Shown piece after piece: positions 30,956 through 38,668 of a DNA stretch of 64,000 nucleotides. The position numbers and the translations under genes were made by a program. The DNA is from Acidobacteriota bacterium. Lineage in GTDB: Bacteria; Acidobacteriota; Terriglobia; UBA7540. The stretch is taken from positions 124,001-188,000 of the forward strand of contig JAMCXS010000032.1 in NCBI GenBank assembly GCA_023474345.1, in the 5' to 3' direction. Position 1 is the stretch's first letter. Each line of letters opens with the position of its first letter. The notes beneath the pieces were generated by a model. That model made no database searches, had not been told where the DNA came from, and saw nothing but the letters and a program-made list of their open reading frames with translations.

Positions 30956-31621
30956 TTAGCCTGGCGTTTTGAAATCGCGGAGCCTCTCTTCGGCTAGCCG
31001 CTCCAGCCTCTTGGCCTGTGTCAGCAGCGTCCGGCGCAAGCCCGGTGAGACCATCCTCTCGCTTATGACGCGAGCGAGACTCGCAATCGTCGTCGCCCTC
31101 CTTGCGATGCGGACATCGGGATGTTTTCGCCCCTCGTATAGGTCAGCAGGGATTATGCGCGATCGGTGCGAATTAGGAAGTTTGACGAGATCGGTTTTGG
31201 TGGGGGGCTTTTCATTTAGCACCGCTCGGAAGCTCGACTCGTTCAGGACCTTATGATAGACAGTATATTCAAGTTGGTCGAGCTTCCGCTTGGCTGGAGC
31301 ATCCCCCTTATCCACCTCCTGTAGCTCCCACAGCGGCCAAACCTCAATTTCGGCTACCTCGAACGGGTCAAGAACGCTCATGGCAACTGCGTCCGTCCGT
31401 TGGTTCGTGAGATGGCGGCTTATGCGTTGGCGCAGGCTTTCGTTGGTCTGGCCAACGTATATGGGCTCGCCATCGTAGTCATAGAACGCGTAAACGCCGA
31501 ATTTGGCCCCACCGATCTTCCGGCCCTCGGAGTTTTCGGAGTCTAAGAACTTGCGGATTGCTCTCCGGATCGTTACAACATCCGAAGGTGGGGCAGTCGG
31601 CTTGTCTTTGGGACTTGGCAT
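30956..31621 (-). CDS. GIY-YIG nuclease, probable type II restriction endonuclease
   Basis: 221 aa. The GIY-YIG core is GVYAFY (Y44) and IYVGQT (Y55), followed by R66xxxH70, E118 in QLEYTVYHKV and N136 in VLNEK. This residue order (Y, Y, RxxxH, E, N) matches that of Eco29kI-like restriction enzymes, which are about the same size. It begins 3 bp after the methyltransferase stop, and vsr precedes both, so one transcript is likely. Context makes restriction the best role; a repair-type GIY-YIG nuclease is the alternative. The recognition site cannot be read from sequence. Confidence 0.78.
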   Translation of the reverse strand: MPSPKDKPTAPPSDVVTIRRAIRKFLDSENSEGRKIGGAKFGVYAFYDYDGEPIYVGQTNESLRQRISRHLTNQRTDAVAMSVLDPFEVAEIEVWPLWELQEVDKGDAPAKRKLDQLEYTVYHKVLNESSFRAVLNEKPPTKTDLVKLPNSHRSRIIPADLYEGRKHPDVRIARRATTIASLARVISERMVSPGLRRTLLTQAKRLERLAEERLRDFKTPG

Positions 31622-31624
31622 CCT

Positions 31625-32779
31625 TTAGGCGGCGCGCTCCGTCCTCACGCGAGCGAGTATGGGATGAAGCAACGAGTTCTCCAGCCAGCCAACAGCAGGT
31701 ACCGCAACCCCGTCACCGAACAGATGGTAGGCTTCGTTGTATGTGCGCGGTAAGGGGTAGTCATCGGGGACGCCCATAAGCCGGGCGGCCTCACGCGGCG
31801 ACAGGAGCCGCGTACGCACGGTCCCGTCTTCCACGATTATAACCGTCTGGCGGCTAGAACCTCCGACAGGGGTCCTCAGACACCCCGCGATTCCATCGAA
31901 CCGGACCTCTGCACGCTGCGCCTTGCTGCCCCGTCCGTCAGGCCGCGTCCGCTTGTAGACCGTTCCAATCCACCGCCCGCCTAGGCTCCTTGCATCATCG
32001 ACTTTCTTGCGATGCAGCAAATCCATCAACCCCAAGACCTTTTTAGTTTCGGCCTCCGTGTGCCAACACGTTCCCGTAGGATTTTCTTCGATCAAAGATT
32101 CGAGGGTCGGAACCCGGCAGTCCGGAACTGGCAAGCTCCACCATAACCAGTGTGCGCGCAAGGACTCAGGCAAGCCCTCCGAAGCCCTAACCAAGGTCTT
32201 CGGATGCCAGGCCTCGGAGGGAGCCTGAAGCGTAAGTCCACAGGGGATTGGGACGCCTGAATGTACACCAACGAGGAATAATCGCGGGCGGGATTGGGGC
32301 AAAAAGCGAACAGCATCGATGACGAGCGCTCCGACCCGGTAGCCGCTCCCCGCCAATGCACGTACTATAGCAGTGAAGTCGCTTCCTTGGTGCGAGGTCA
32401 ACGTTCCGACAACATTCTCCAGCACGATTAGTCTCGGCGCACATTCATTTCGGACCATGGATTTGACGAGTCGCCAGAATGGTTTGAATGTCCCGCTACG
32501 CTCACCATCGAGTCCCGCACCTGAGCCAGCCAAGGAGAGGTCCTGGCAAGGGAAGGACGCCCACACGAGGTCCGGCTCACCTGGCAAGTCGTCCACACTG
32601 AGCTTGGCCACGTCCTCGACGACGAGCTCCGGGCAACAGCCGAAGTACGCTCGGTACGCGGCCGCTTTCTTCTCACACCACTCATTCGCGAAGATGCACT
32701 TCCAATTTGCGCCCAGCCCAAGCCGAGCCATCCCGCCCCCCGCAAAGAACTCGTACCACGTGAAATGCGTGTCAGCCAT
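31625..32779 (-). CDS. DNA (cytosine-5) methyltransferase
   Basis: 384 aa modification enzyme. Motif I region YEFFAGGGMARLGLG near residues 9-23, catalytic FPCQDLSLAG (P77-C78-Q79), ENV at 121-123 and QSRPR (162-166) are all intact and in order, followed by a target-recognition region and the C-terminal motif GDGVAVPAVGWL. The start has GGCGGAG upstream and overlaps vsr by 8 bp. With vsr and the GIY-YIG gene it makes a compact restriction-modification cassette. Confidence 0.94.
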   Translation of the reverse strand: MADTHFTWYEFFAGGGMARLGLGANWKCIFANEWCEKKAAAYRAYFGCCPELVVEDVAKLSVDDLPGEPDLVWASFPCQDLSLAGSGAGLDGERSGTFKPFWRLVKSMVRNECAPRLIVLENVVGTLTSHQGSDFTAIVRALAGSGYRVGALVIDAVRFLPQSRPRLFLVGVHSGVPIPCGLTLQAPSEAWHPKTLVRASEGLPESLRAHWLWWSLPVPDCRVPTLESLIEENPTGTCWHTEAETKKVLGLMDLLHRKKVDDARSLGGRWIGTVYKRTRPDGRGSKAQRAEVRFDGIAGCLRTPVGGSSRQTVIIVEDGTVRTRLLSPREAARLMGVPDDYPLPRTYNEAYHLFGDGVAVPAVGWLENSLLHPILARVRTERAA

Positions 32780-33182
32780 TTACTCCGCCTAGAAACCTCC
32801 GTATCATTTTCATGGTCGCCTCCTTGTTCACTTGGCATTCCCAGACGACGAGCGATTTCCAGCCGACCCTTTTTAACTCCCGCCGAGCCCGTTCGTCCCT
32901 GGCAAGATTTTTCTCCCTCTTGTTTTCCCAGTACTCGCGGTTCGATGCAGGCAAGGCACCAGCCCTACATGAGTGACCGTGCCAGAAACAGCCATGAACA
33001 AAGATCACTTTGTGTAATCGGCCAAACACCAAGTCGGGATGACCGGGCAGGTTCTCGGAGTGGAGCCGGTAACGGAATCCCATTCCGGACACGAGCCGAC
33101 GAACGAAACGTTCCGGCTTTGTATCCTTAGAGCGGACGCGGCGCATTATTTCGCTCCGCTTCACGGGCGAAAAAACATCCAT
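32772..33182 (-). CDS. vsr: Very short patch repair endonuclease Vsr
   Basis: 136 aa. Nicks next to T in T:G mismatches produced when 5-methylcytosine deaminates, limiting mutation at methylated sites. Family residues are present: LPGHPDLVF with D50, then FVHGCFWHGH with H63, H68 and H70. The N-terminus SEIMRRVRSKDTKPE is typical. First gene of the cassette, overlapping the methyltransferase start by 8 bp, which argues that its target is the site that enzyme methylates. Confidence 0.94.
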   Translation of the reverse strand: MDVFSPVKRSEIMRRVRSKDTKPERFVRRLVSGMGFRYRLHSENLPGHPDLVFGRLHKVIFVHGCFWHGHSCRAGALPASNREYWENKREKNLARDERARRELKRVGWKSLVVWECQVNKEATMKMIRRFLGGVNG

Positions 33183-33415
33183 AGCGCTTGTTTGCCTCGC
33201 TCACCTGCTGCTTCAAAAAATCAATCTCTCAAGGATCGCGCTCTCTACCCCTGGCATCCCACGCCGATACTAACACGCATCGAAGGAAAATTGTACCACC
33301 TCGAACGGTGCGGAGGTGCAACCAGTTGATTCGTAATCCGGTAAGTCTTTACAGCGCAAGGTTCGCTCTGCGGCCTCGTGGGACTTCAAGCCCTTCGCAG
33401 TTGCGGCAATGTCCT

Positions 33416-33474
33416 TGTAGAGACGTTCCGCTGGAACGTCTCGCGCGGGAGACGCCGCGCCGGGGCGTCGCTAC
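33416..33474. repeat. Palindromic element, right flank of restriction-modification cassette, copy 1
   Basis: Bounded by TGTAG and CTAC. Contains a perfect 10-bp hairpin (GAGACGTTCC, GCT loop, GGAACGTCTC, 33420-33442) and a second stem (GACGCC 33451-33456 with GGCGTC 33464-33469). The surrounding gap 33183-33864 holds no gene I can support. Confidence 0.65.
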
Positions 33475-33583
33475 GCGCTTCAAAACCAACGGGCCGCGAA
33501 GACGCGGCCGATTCCGGTTCCTGCCAGCGGCGAAAAAGTTCTTGACAATCATCGGCTATCGTGCTGGTCTTTCTTGCTGGGTT

Positions 33584-33652
33584 TGTAGCGGCGGGGTCCC
33601 CACCGCCGCTTGTGCTGTCTCCATAGAGACGTTCTGCTGGAACATCTCTACA
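33584..33652. repeat. Palindromic element, right flank of restriction-modification cassette, copy 2
   Basis: Bounded by TGTAG (33584) and CTACA (33652). First hairpin: GCGGCGG with CCGCCGC (33588-33609). Second: AGAGACGTTC with GAACATCTCT (33625-33649), nine of ten pairs. The second hairpin is similar in sequence to the first hairpin of the copy at 33416, so the two share modules. Confidence 0.65.
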
Positions 33653-33923
33653 ACCGCCAATATAGATGGCGTGCGGCGGTTCGCGGGACGATACAAAAGC
33701 TTCTGGAAGCAAGTTATTGATATTACAGTACTTACTCGACGGCACGAACATGGGAAGAGAAAACACGACAGCTTTGGCAAATTTCGAGATAAGGCTAACA
33801 TACTTTATAATCAATGAGATATCCATCGACTTGCGCAAAAACGCGAAAAAAAAGAATTCTTTTTTTGGCCAAACGAAGCTAGGAAGTTGTTGAAAACAAA
33901 GGATCGCTGTGGAAAAAACGGGC

Positions 33924-34009
33924 AAAACGAACCGAAAACGAACCTAAAACGAAGCTAGCCAAGTTGTTGAAAATAAAGGATTGGCCAAAAAACGAACCGA
34001 AAACGAAGC
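33924..34009. repeat. Phased AAAACGAA(C/G)C repeats upstream of the aroF promoter
   Basis: Starts of the decamer are at 33924, 33935, 33946, 33989 and 34000: three copies then two, each spaced 11 bp, so short A tracts fall once per helical turn. They lie within a larger imperfect duplication (33871-33904 and 33947-33980 share GAAGTTGTTGAAAA-like sequence). Confidence 0.65.
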
Positions 34010-34084
34010 TAAGAATGCGGATTGGCAAAATTGCATTTCGAGCCGGACGCGCGGCGCGGACCCGTTCGCGTAAGAAAGTTTTGC

Positions 34085-34113
34085 TTGCGGAGTCTGGTTT
34101 TTTGGGGTATATT
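34085..34113 (+). promoter_or_regulatory. Candidate promoter of the aroF leader transcript
   Basis: TTGCGG (34085-34090), 17 bp, TATATT (34108-34113, five of six). Transcription would start near 34120, so the leader ORF at 34123 would have almost no 5' untranslated region. Confidence 0.5.
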
Positions 34114-34122
34114 CTGTAGCCG

Positions 34123-34191
34123 ATGGTCAGCATTTGCGCCAACGCGTTTAGCTTTACCTACGCGTACTGGTACTCTACCCAAGCGCGGTAG
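34123..34191 (+). CDS. Aromatic-rich leader peptide of the aroF attenuator
   Basis: 22 codons plus TAG, too short for routine gene calling. Residues 9-17 read FSFTYAYWY, six aromatic residues (two Phe, three Tyr, one Trp) in nine. An in-frame TAG two codons upstream of the ATG fixes the start. No Shine-Dalgarno is present, so translation is probably leaderless from the promoter whose -10 ends 9 bases before. Its end and stop codon lie inside the hairpin 34172-34194. As in trp operon leader peptides, its translation, not its product, would report the supply of charged Trp and Tyr tRNA and set transcription of the DAHP synthase gene downstream. Confidence 0.82.
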   Translation: MVSICANAFSFTYAYWYSTQAR

Positions 34192-34261
34192 AGTGGCGTT
34201 GGCCTGACCAGGAAAGCTCAGATTTTAAAGCCAGCCCACTCAAAGCCGAGTGGGCTTTTTT
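34172..34261 (+). promoter_or_regulatory. Ribosome-mediated transcription attenuator of aroF
   Basis: Four pairing segments. 1:2 is ACTCTACC (34172-34179) with GGTAGAGT (34187-34194), perfect, 7-base loop. 3:4 is GCCCACTC (34234-34241) with GAGTGGGC (34248-34255), perfect, followed by six T: an intrinsic terminator ending 20 nt before aroF. Alternative 2:3: GAGTGG (34191-34196) with CCACTC (34236-34241), extended by TGGC (34200-34203) with GCCA (34230-34233). A ribosome halted at the Tyr-Trp-Tyr codons (34165-34173) would cover segment 1 and favour 2:3, giving read-through. One reaching the stop codon at 34189 would cover segment 2 and favour the terminator. Confidence 0.82.
34234..34261 (+). 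terminator. Intrinsic terminator (attenuator stem 3:4)
   Basis: Perfect 8-bp GC-rich stem, six-base AAAGCC loop, six T. It lies upstream of aroF on the same strand, so it acts as attenuator rather than operon end. Confidence 0.92.
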
Positions 34262-34280
34262 GTTCTAAGGAGAAGTCGTC

Positions 34281-35321
34281 ATGATCATATCTATGCGACC
34301 CCATGCGACCAGGGAGGAGATTGAGCAGGTGTGCGAGCGAATTCGTGAGTACGGCTACAAAGTGCATTCGATCCAGGGAGAGGAGCGCGTGGTGATCGCC
34401 GCCGTCGGGGTGGGCGACGTCACGGCCTGCCTGGAGTCGCTCGAAGCCATGACCGGCGTCGAGAATGCGGTGCGGATTTCCGCCCCCTACAAATTCGTAA
34501 GCAAGGAATTCAAGAAGGAGCGCACGCGCGTCCGGGTGGATGGCGCGGAGATTGGCGGCGATGAGTTCGTCGTGATGGCGGGCCCGTGCTCAGTGGAAAA
34601 TGAAAAGCAGATTATCGAGACCGCTGAAAGCGTTGCCGCCGCCGGCGCCAAGGTACTGCGCGGCGGAGCCTTCAAGCCCCGCACTTCGCCTTACGACTTC
34701 CAGGGGTTGGAGCTTGAAGGGCTGAAGCTCCTGGCGAAGGCCCGGGAAGCCACGGGCCTCGCCATCGTGACTGAAGTCATGAGCGAGCGTGACGTGGAGA
34801 CGGTTGCCGAGTACGCCGACATTATGCAGGTAGGCGCGCGCAATATGCAGAACTTCGCGCTGCTCAAGACGCTTGGCAAATGCCGGCGGCCCATCCTGCT
34901 GAAACGCGGCATGAGCTCCACCATCAAGGAATTGCTGATGTCCGCCGAGTACATCACCGCGCATGGCAACCCTAACGTCATCCTCTGCGAACGCGGCATC
35001 CGCACTTTTGAAACCGCTACGCGCAACACTTGCGACATCACGGCCGTCGCCGTGCTCAACGAACTGACTCATCTGCCCGTCATCCTTGACCCCAGCCACG
35101 CCACCGGAAAGCGCAGCCTGGTGCCGGCGCTGGCGCGCGCGGCCGTCGCCGTGGGGGCGGATGGCTTGCTGGTGGAAGTCCACCCGTGCCCGGAAAAAGC
35201 TATCAGCGACGGCGCCCAATCGCTGCGGCTGGAAAGGTTCCACAGCATGATGCGCGAGCTGGAGCCTTACATTCAGATCTGGAAGGAAAGCCGCCTGACC
35301 GCCGCGGCGGCAACGGTGTAG
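34281..35321 (+). CDS. aroF: 3-deoxy-7-phosphoheptulonate (DAHP) synthase, Thermotoga-type
   Basis: First enzyme of the shikimate pathway: PEP plus erythrose 4-phosphate to DAHP. 346 aa, with TAAGGAG eight bases before the ATG. Residues 1-75 form the ferredoxin/ACT-like regulatory domain known from Thermotoga maritima enzyme, where tyrosine inhibits. The barrel starts near 95 with [10 protein letters not shown] (metal Cys103), FKPRTSPY (131-138) and the C-terminal DPSHATG. So the gene would be controlled twice: by attenuation through aromatic codons and by allostery. Monocistronic; a convergent SDR gene follows. Confidence 0.95.
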   Translation: MIISMRPHATREEIEQVCERIREYGYKVHSIQGEERVVIAAVGVGDVTACLESLEAMTGVENAVRISAPYKFVSKEFKKERTRVRVDGAEIGGDEFVVMAGPCSVENEKQIIETAESVAAAGAKVLRGGAFKPRTSPYDFQGLELEGLKLLAKAREATGLAIVTEVMSERDVETVAEYADIMQVGARNMQNFALLKTLGKCRRPILLKRGMSSTIKELLMSAEYITAHGNPNVILCERGIRTFETATRNTCDITAVAVLNELTHLPVILDPSHATGKRSLVPALARAAVAVGADGLLVEVHPCPEKAISDGAQSLRLERFHSMMRELEPYIQIWKESRLTAAAATV

Positions 35322-35385
35322 CGTCGGGTTTTGGCCTCGCATACCCGGAAGGGCAACGCAGCATTCCGAGGCCCGGCGCGAAGGT

Positions 35386-36171
35386 TCAGTCCATAGGATA
35401 GAGGCTGCACCCGCCGTCCACCAAAATGGTCGCGCCGGTCATGTAATCCGAGGCGGGCGAGCAAAGAAAGATGGCTGCGTCGGCCACCGATTCAGGCGGC
35501 TGCATGTAGCCGAGAGGAATGGCTTTCTCGGCGCGGCGTCGATAGTCAGGCTCGGTATCCAATTGGCGCTTTGCCATGCCGACGGCCACAATTCCCGGAG
35601 CAAGGGAGTTTACCCGGATGCCCTTGGCAGCCAATTCGCGAGCCATGCCGCGCATCAACATTTTCATGCCGCTCTTCGAAACGTTGTAAGGCGTGATCTC
35701 GGGCCACGGAACATCCTGCACCCAGGACGAAGTGAAAATGATCTTTCCCTTTACCCCTTGTGCAACCATCGCCCTGGCCGCAGCCTGCGCCACCAAAAAG
35801 GCTCCTTTAAGATTCAACTCAAGAATTTTGTCCCAATCTTCGGCGGAATAATCAAGGATAGGGCAACTGTGCGCCATGCCGGCGTGGCAAAGCGCCACGT
35901 CGAGCCGTCCCAGCCACCTGCGGCCATCGTTAACCAGGCTCAAGGCTTCAGCCGGCTTGGTGATGTCGGCGCGAAGGTAAGAGCACCGGGCCTTGTCCCA
36001 ACCGGCTTCCTGCATTACGCGAGCCGCCTGGTCCTCGGGCAGCACGTCATTCACCGCCACGGAAGCGGAAACTTCCAGAAAACGGCTCACAATGACTCGG
36101 CCGATAGCTCCCAATCCTCCCGTGATCAGAATGCCTTGGCCCTTGAGACAGTCTTCAGAGAACACCGGCAT
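35386..36171 (-). CDS. Short-chain dehydrogenase/reductase (SDR)
   Basis: 261 aa NAD(P)-dependent oxidoreductase. Nucleotide loop TGGLGAIG (residues 17-24), active-site Ser in FTSSWVQ, catalytic YNVSK (Tyr and Lys spaced as in classical SDRs), and the C-terminal TGATILVDGGCSLYPMD. The NAG loop seen in most members reads CHAG here. Substrate unknown. It stands alone, convergent with aroF. Confidence 0.9.
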   Translation of the reverse strand: MPVFSEDCLKGQGILITGGLGAIGRVIVSRFLEVSASVAVNDVLPEDQAARVMQEAGWDKARCSYLRADITKPAEALSLVNDGRRWLGRLDVALCHAGMAHSCPILDYSAEDWDKILELNLKGAFLVAQAAARAMVAQGVKGKIIFTSSWVQDVPWPEITPYNVSKSGMKMLMRGMARELAAKGIRVNSLAPGIVAVGMAKRQLDTEPDYRRRAEKAIPLGYMQPPESVADAAIFLCSPASDYMTGATILVDGGCSLYPMD

Positions 36172-36307
36172 TGTTCTTTTCCTCCCAATTGCCTTTTACA
36201 AAACTTTTTTGTTATAGCCCCGCGCTCGGAAAATCATCTCACAGACCTTCAATTCTGGATAGCCCGCCGCAGAAGAATTTTTCATCACGGCCTTTCCCTG
36301 CTGCGGA

Positions 36308-36336
36308 TTGCAGATTATAGTAGCGGACGATATAAC
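36308..36336 (+). promoter_or_regulatory. Candidate promoter for the nucleoside transporter gene
   Basis: TTGCAG (36308-36313), 17 bp, TATAAC (36331-36336, five of six). It lies about 160 bp before the TTG start, implying a long leader, which contains a 38-codon open frame (36362-36478) without a ribosome site. Confidence 0.4.
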
Positions 36337-36496
36337 GGCGCTGCACTTCACGGCAGCGTTCATGGTTGCTGAAGAAACCGGCAGAGCAGCAAAAGACACC
36401 TGGGACGGAAGGAATTGCGGCGACTTTCGTGATCTCCCTCTGGTGCGCCAGGGCGGATCGAGCGGCCTGCGGGCATAGAACACGGAGAAAGGTCCA

Positions 36497-37696
36497 TTGA
36501 ATCGTTTAGCTTCCTTGCTTGGCGTGGCAGTTATCCTTGGAACATGTTACGCGCTCTCGCGCAATCGGAGAGTCATTCGCTGGCGGATCGTCGCATGGGG
36601 CCTGGGATTACAGTTCTTGATCGCACTATTCGTCTTGCGCACCGAAGCCGGTTATTGGCTTCTCGGCAAAATTTCAGCGGCGGTAGTGTGGTTCTTGCAT
36701 TTTTCATTTGAAGGCTCGAAGTTTGTTTTTGGGCCGCTCGGCGATCCGAAAGGCAGACTGGGCATGGTGTTCGCCTTTCAGGCATTGCCATTGATCATTT
36801 ACGTCGCATCGTTCTTCGCTCTTCTGTATTATCTGCGCATCCTTCCGGCGCTGGTGGCGCTGGCAGGGAAAGCCATGTTCAGACTGATGGGCACGAGCGG
36901 CGCGGAATCGCTGGAAGTCGCCGCCAGCATTGTCATGGGACAAACAGAAGCGCCGCTGGTAATTCGTCCTTACCTCCAGGGCCTGACGCAATCGGAACTG
37001 ATGACCGTCATGACCGCGGGCATGGCGCACATCGCAGGATCTGTTTTGGGGGCCTACATCCTGTTTGGCGCGGAAGCGCGTCACCTGCTGACCGCCGTAG
37101 TGATGACGGCGCCGGGAACCATGCTGATTTCAAAAATGCTGATGCCCGAAACGGCTGAGCCCCAAACGGCCGGAGAGGTTAAAATCTCACTGGAGAAGAG
37201 GCACGCGAACGTATTGGACGCCGTCACGCACGGCGTTATTGACGGCCTATTCCTGGCTGCGAACGTGGGCGCCATGCTGATTGCCTTCATTGCCCTCATC
37301 GGCCTTGCCAACGGCATGCTGGGTTTGGCACATACGAGCCTGCAAACGATTTTTGGCTATTCGCTCGCGCCTGTCGCGTGGATGCTCGGTGTACCATGGC
37401 ATGATGCGCGAGCCGTGGGAAACCTGCTGGCAACCAAGCTGGTTCTTAATGAATTTGTGGCTTTTTCGATGCTTGGTCCGCTCAAAGGCCATATTGCGGC
37501 GCGCTCCTTCACGATCGCGACCTACGCGTTGTGCGGATTTGCAAACTTCGCCTCCATCGGAATCCAGATTGGAGGTATCGGGGCGCTGGCGCCTTCGCGC
37601 CGGCAAGACCTGGCGCGGTTGGGTTTTTGGGCTTTGCTCGCCGGAACCTTGGCGAATTATCTGTCTGCCGCCATTGTAGGACTCATGATTCACTGA
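36497..37696 (+). CDS. nupC: Concentrative nucleoside transporter (CNT/NupC family)
   Basis: 399 aa, cation-coupled uptake of nucleosides. The start is TTG 36497, with AGAAAGG upstream. About ten hydrophobic helices. Family landmarks include GQTEAPLVIRPYLQGLTQSELMTVM (the substrate-binding hairpin), GMAHIAGSVLGAYI, and ATKLVLNEFVAF in the second half. PNP follows on the same strand after 87 bp, so uptake and phosphorolysis of nucleosides are probably co-expressed. Confidence 0.93.
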   Translation: MNRLASLLGVAVILGTCYALSRNRRVIRWRIVAWGLGLQFLIALFVLRTEAGYWLLGKISAAVVWFLHFSFEGSKFVFGPLGDPKGRLGMVFAFQALPLIIYVASFFALLYYLRILPALVALAGKAMFRLMGTSGAESLEVAASIVMGQTEAPLVIRPYLQGLTQSELMTVMTAGMAHIAGSVLGAYILFGAEARHLLTAVVMTAPGTMLISKMLMPETAEPQTAGEVKISLEKRHANVLDAVTHGVIDGLFLAANVGAMLIAFIALIGLANGMLGLAHTSLQTIFGYSLAPVAWMLGVPWHDARAVGNLLATKLVLNEFVAFSMLGPLKGHIAARSFTIATYALCGFANFASIGIQIGGIGALAPSRRQDLARLGFWALLAGTLANYLSAAIVGLMIH

Positions 37697-37783
37697 TGAG
37701 GTTTGGTACGTGTACAGGCATTTCACCCGTCGGGCAATTTCTTATCCGTTCGGAAGGAGCGCCAAACTTTTCGGTCAATAACG

Positions 37784-38632
37784 ATGCGCCCATCAAGAAA
37801 ATTTGGTTACGATGAATGCTCGCAGGCAGCAGGCTATTTGCGGCGACGTGCCGCCAAATTTCCGCGCGTCGGAATTGTTCTCGGTTCCGGTCTCGGGGAA
37901 GTCGCCATCGGCATGCGCGATGGCACCGTCATTCCTTTCCGCCGCATTCCCCATTTTCCCCATCCCACTGTCAAGGGACATGCGGGAAGGTTGCACCTTG
38001 GCCATTGGGACAAACTGCCGGTAGCAATTCTTGAGGGCCGGGTGCACCTTTATGAAGGTTATACACCGGCGGAAGTCGTCTTCGCAGTTCGCGCCTTGGG
38101 GCTGGCGGGCGTGGAAACTCTGATCCTGACCTGTGCGGCAGGAGGAATTGCGCCGCGCGCCACTCCCGGCAGCCTGATGCTGTTTTCCGACCACTTGAAT
38201 CTCCAGGGTTCCAGCCCTTTGGGAGGAACCGTTGATGAAGGCTGGGGAGCAAGGTTTCTTGATTTAAGTGCCGCTTACGACTGGCGGCTGCGCCGGATAG
38301 CCCGCCAGGCTGCAAAGGCTCTACGCCTGAAGTGTTTTGAAGGTGTGTACGCAGCCGTACTAGGGCCAAATTACGAAACGCCTGCTGAAATTCGGGCGCT
38401 CAAACGCCTAGGCGCCGATGCCGTAGGAATGTCCACGGTTCCGGAAGTAATCGCCGCACGACAGTTGAACATGCAAGTGCTCGCAATAGCCACAATTACT
38501 AATCGCGCCGCAGGACTCGCGAAGGAACCGCTTGATCATGGCGAAGTGTTGGAAGCCGGGAAACAGGCCTCAGAATGTCTGGCTCGCCTGCTTGATCGGG
38601 TGCTCAGGAGCTTGCAAGCCACGCTGCGATGA
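37784..38632 (+). CDS. punA: Purine-nucleoside phosphorylase (trimeric type)
   Basis: Phosphorolysis of purine nucleosides to base and ribose 1-phosphate. 282 aa from ATG 37784; an in-frame TTG at 37703 would extend it, and neither start has a strong ribosome site. Phosphate-binding GIVLGSGLG (residues 29-37) and HAGRLHLG near 68, ILEGRVHLYEGY, then GVYAAVLGPNYETPAEIR and DAVGMSTVPEVIAAR, all typical of the PNP/MTAP family, with Asn in ATITNRAAGL near 242. The upstream transporter supplies the substrate. Confidence 0.94.
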   Translation: MRPSRKFGYDECSQAAGYLRRRAAKFPRVGIVLGSGLGEVAIGMRDGTVIPFRRIPHFPHPTVKGHAGRLHLGHWDKLPVAILEGRVHLYEGYTPAEVVFAVRALGLAGVETLILTCAAGGIAPRATPGSLMLFSDHLNLQGSSPLGGTVDEGWGARFLDLSAAYDWRLRRIARQAAKALRLKCFEGVYAAVLGPNYETPAEIRALKRLGADAVGMSTVPEVIAARQLNMQVLAIATITNRAAGLAKEPLDHGEVLEAGKQASECLARLLDRVLRSLQATLR

Positions 38633-38668
38633 GGCACTCCGGTGATCCGGTGGGGAATGGGTATTCCC

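Noticed and set aside
33871-34012. Possible CRISPR array
   Set aside because: Repeat units are 10-11 bp or one imperfect duplication, with no spacers of even length and no cas genes.
33879-34142. 87-codon minus-strand frame across the phased repeats
   Set aside because: Its Phe/Ser-rich repeats are just the reverse translation of the AAAACGAA tandem sequence, and it runs into the attenuator.
34234-34261. Terminator read as the end of a small RNA or upstream gene rather than an attenuator
   Set aside because: No gene precedes it on this strand, and the leader ORF plus alternative pairing explain its place directly before aroF better.
36362-36478. 38-codon open frame in the leader of the nucleoside transporter gene, considered as a second leader peptide
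   Set aside because: No codon bias toward a relevant amino acid, no terminator after it, no ribosome site.
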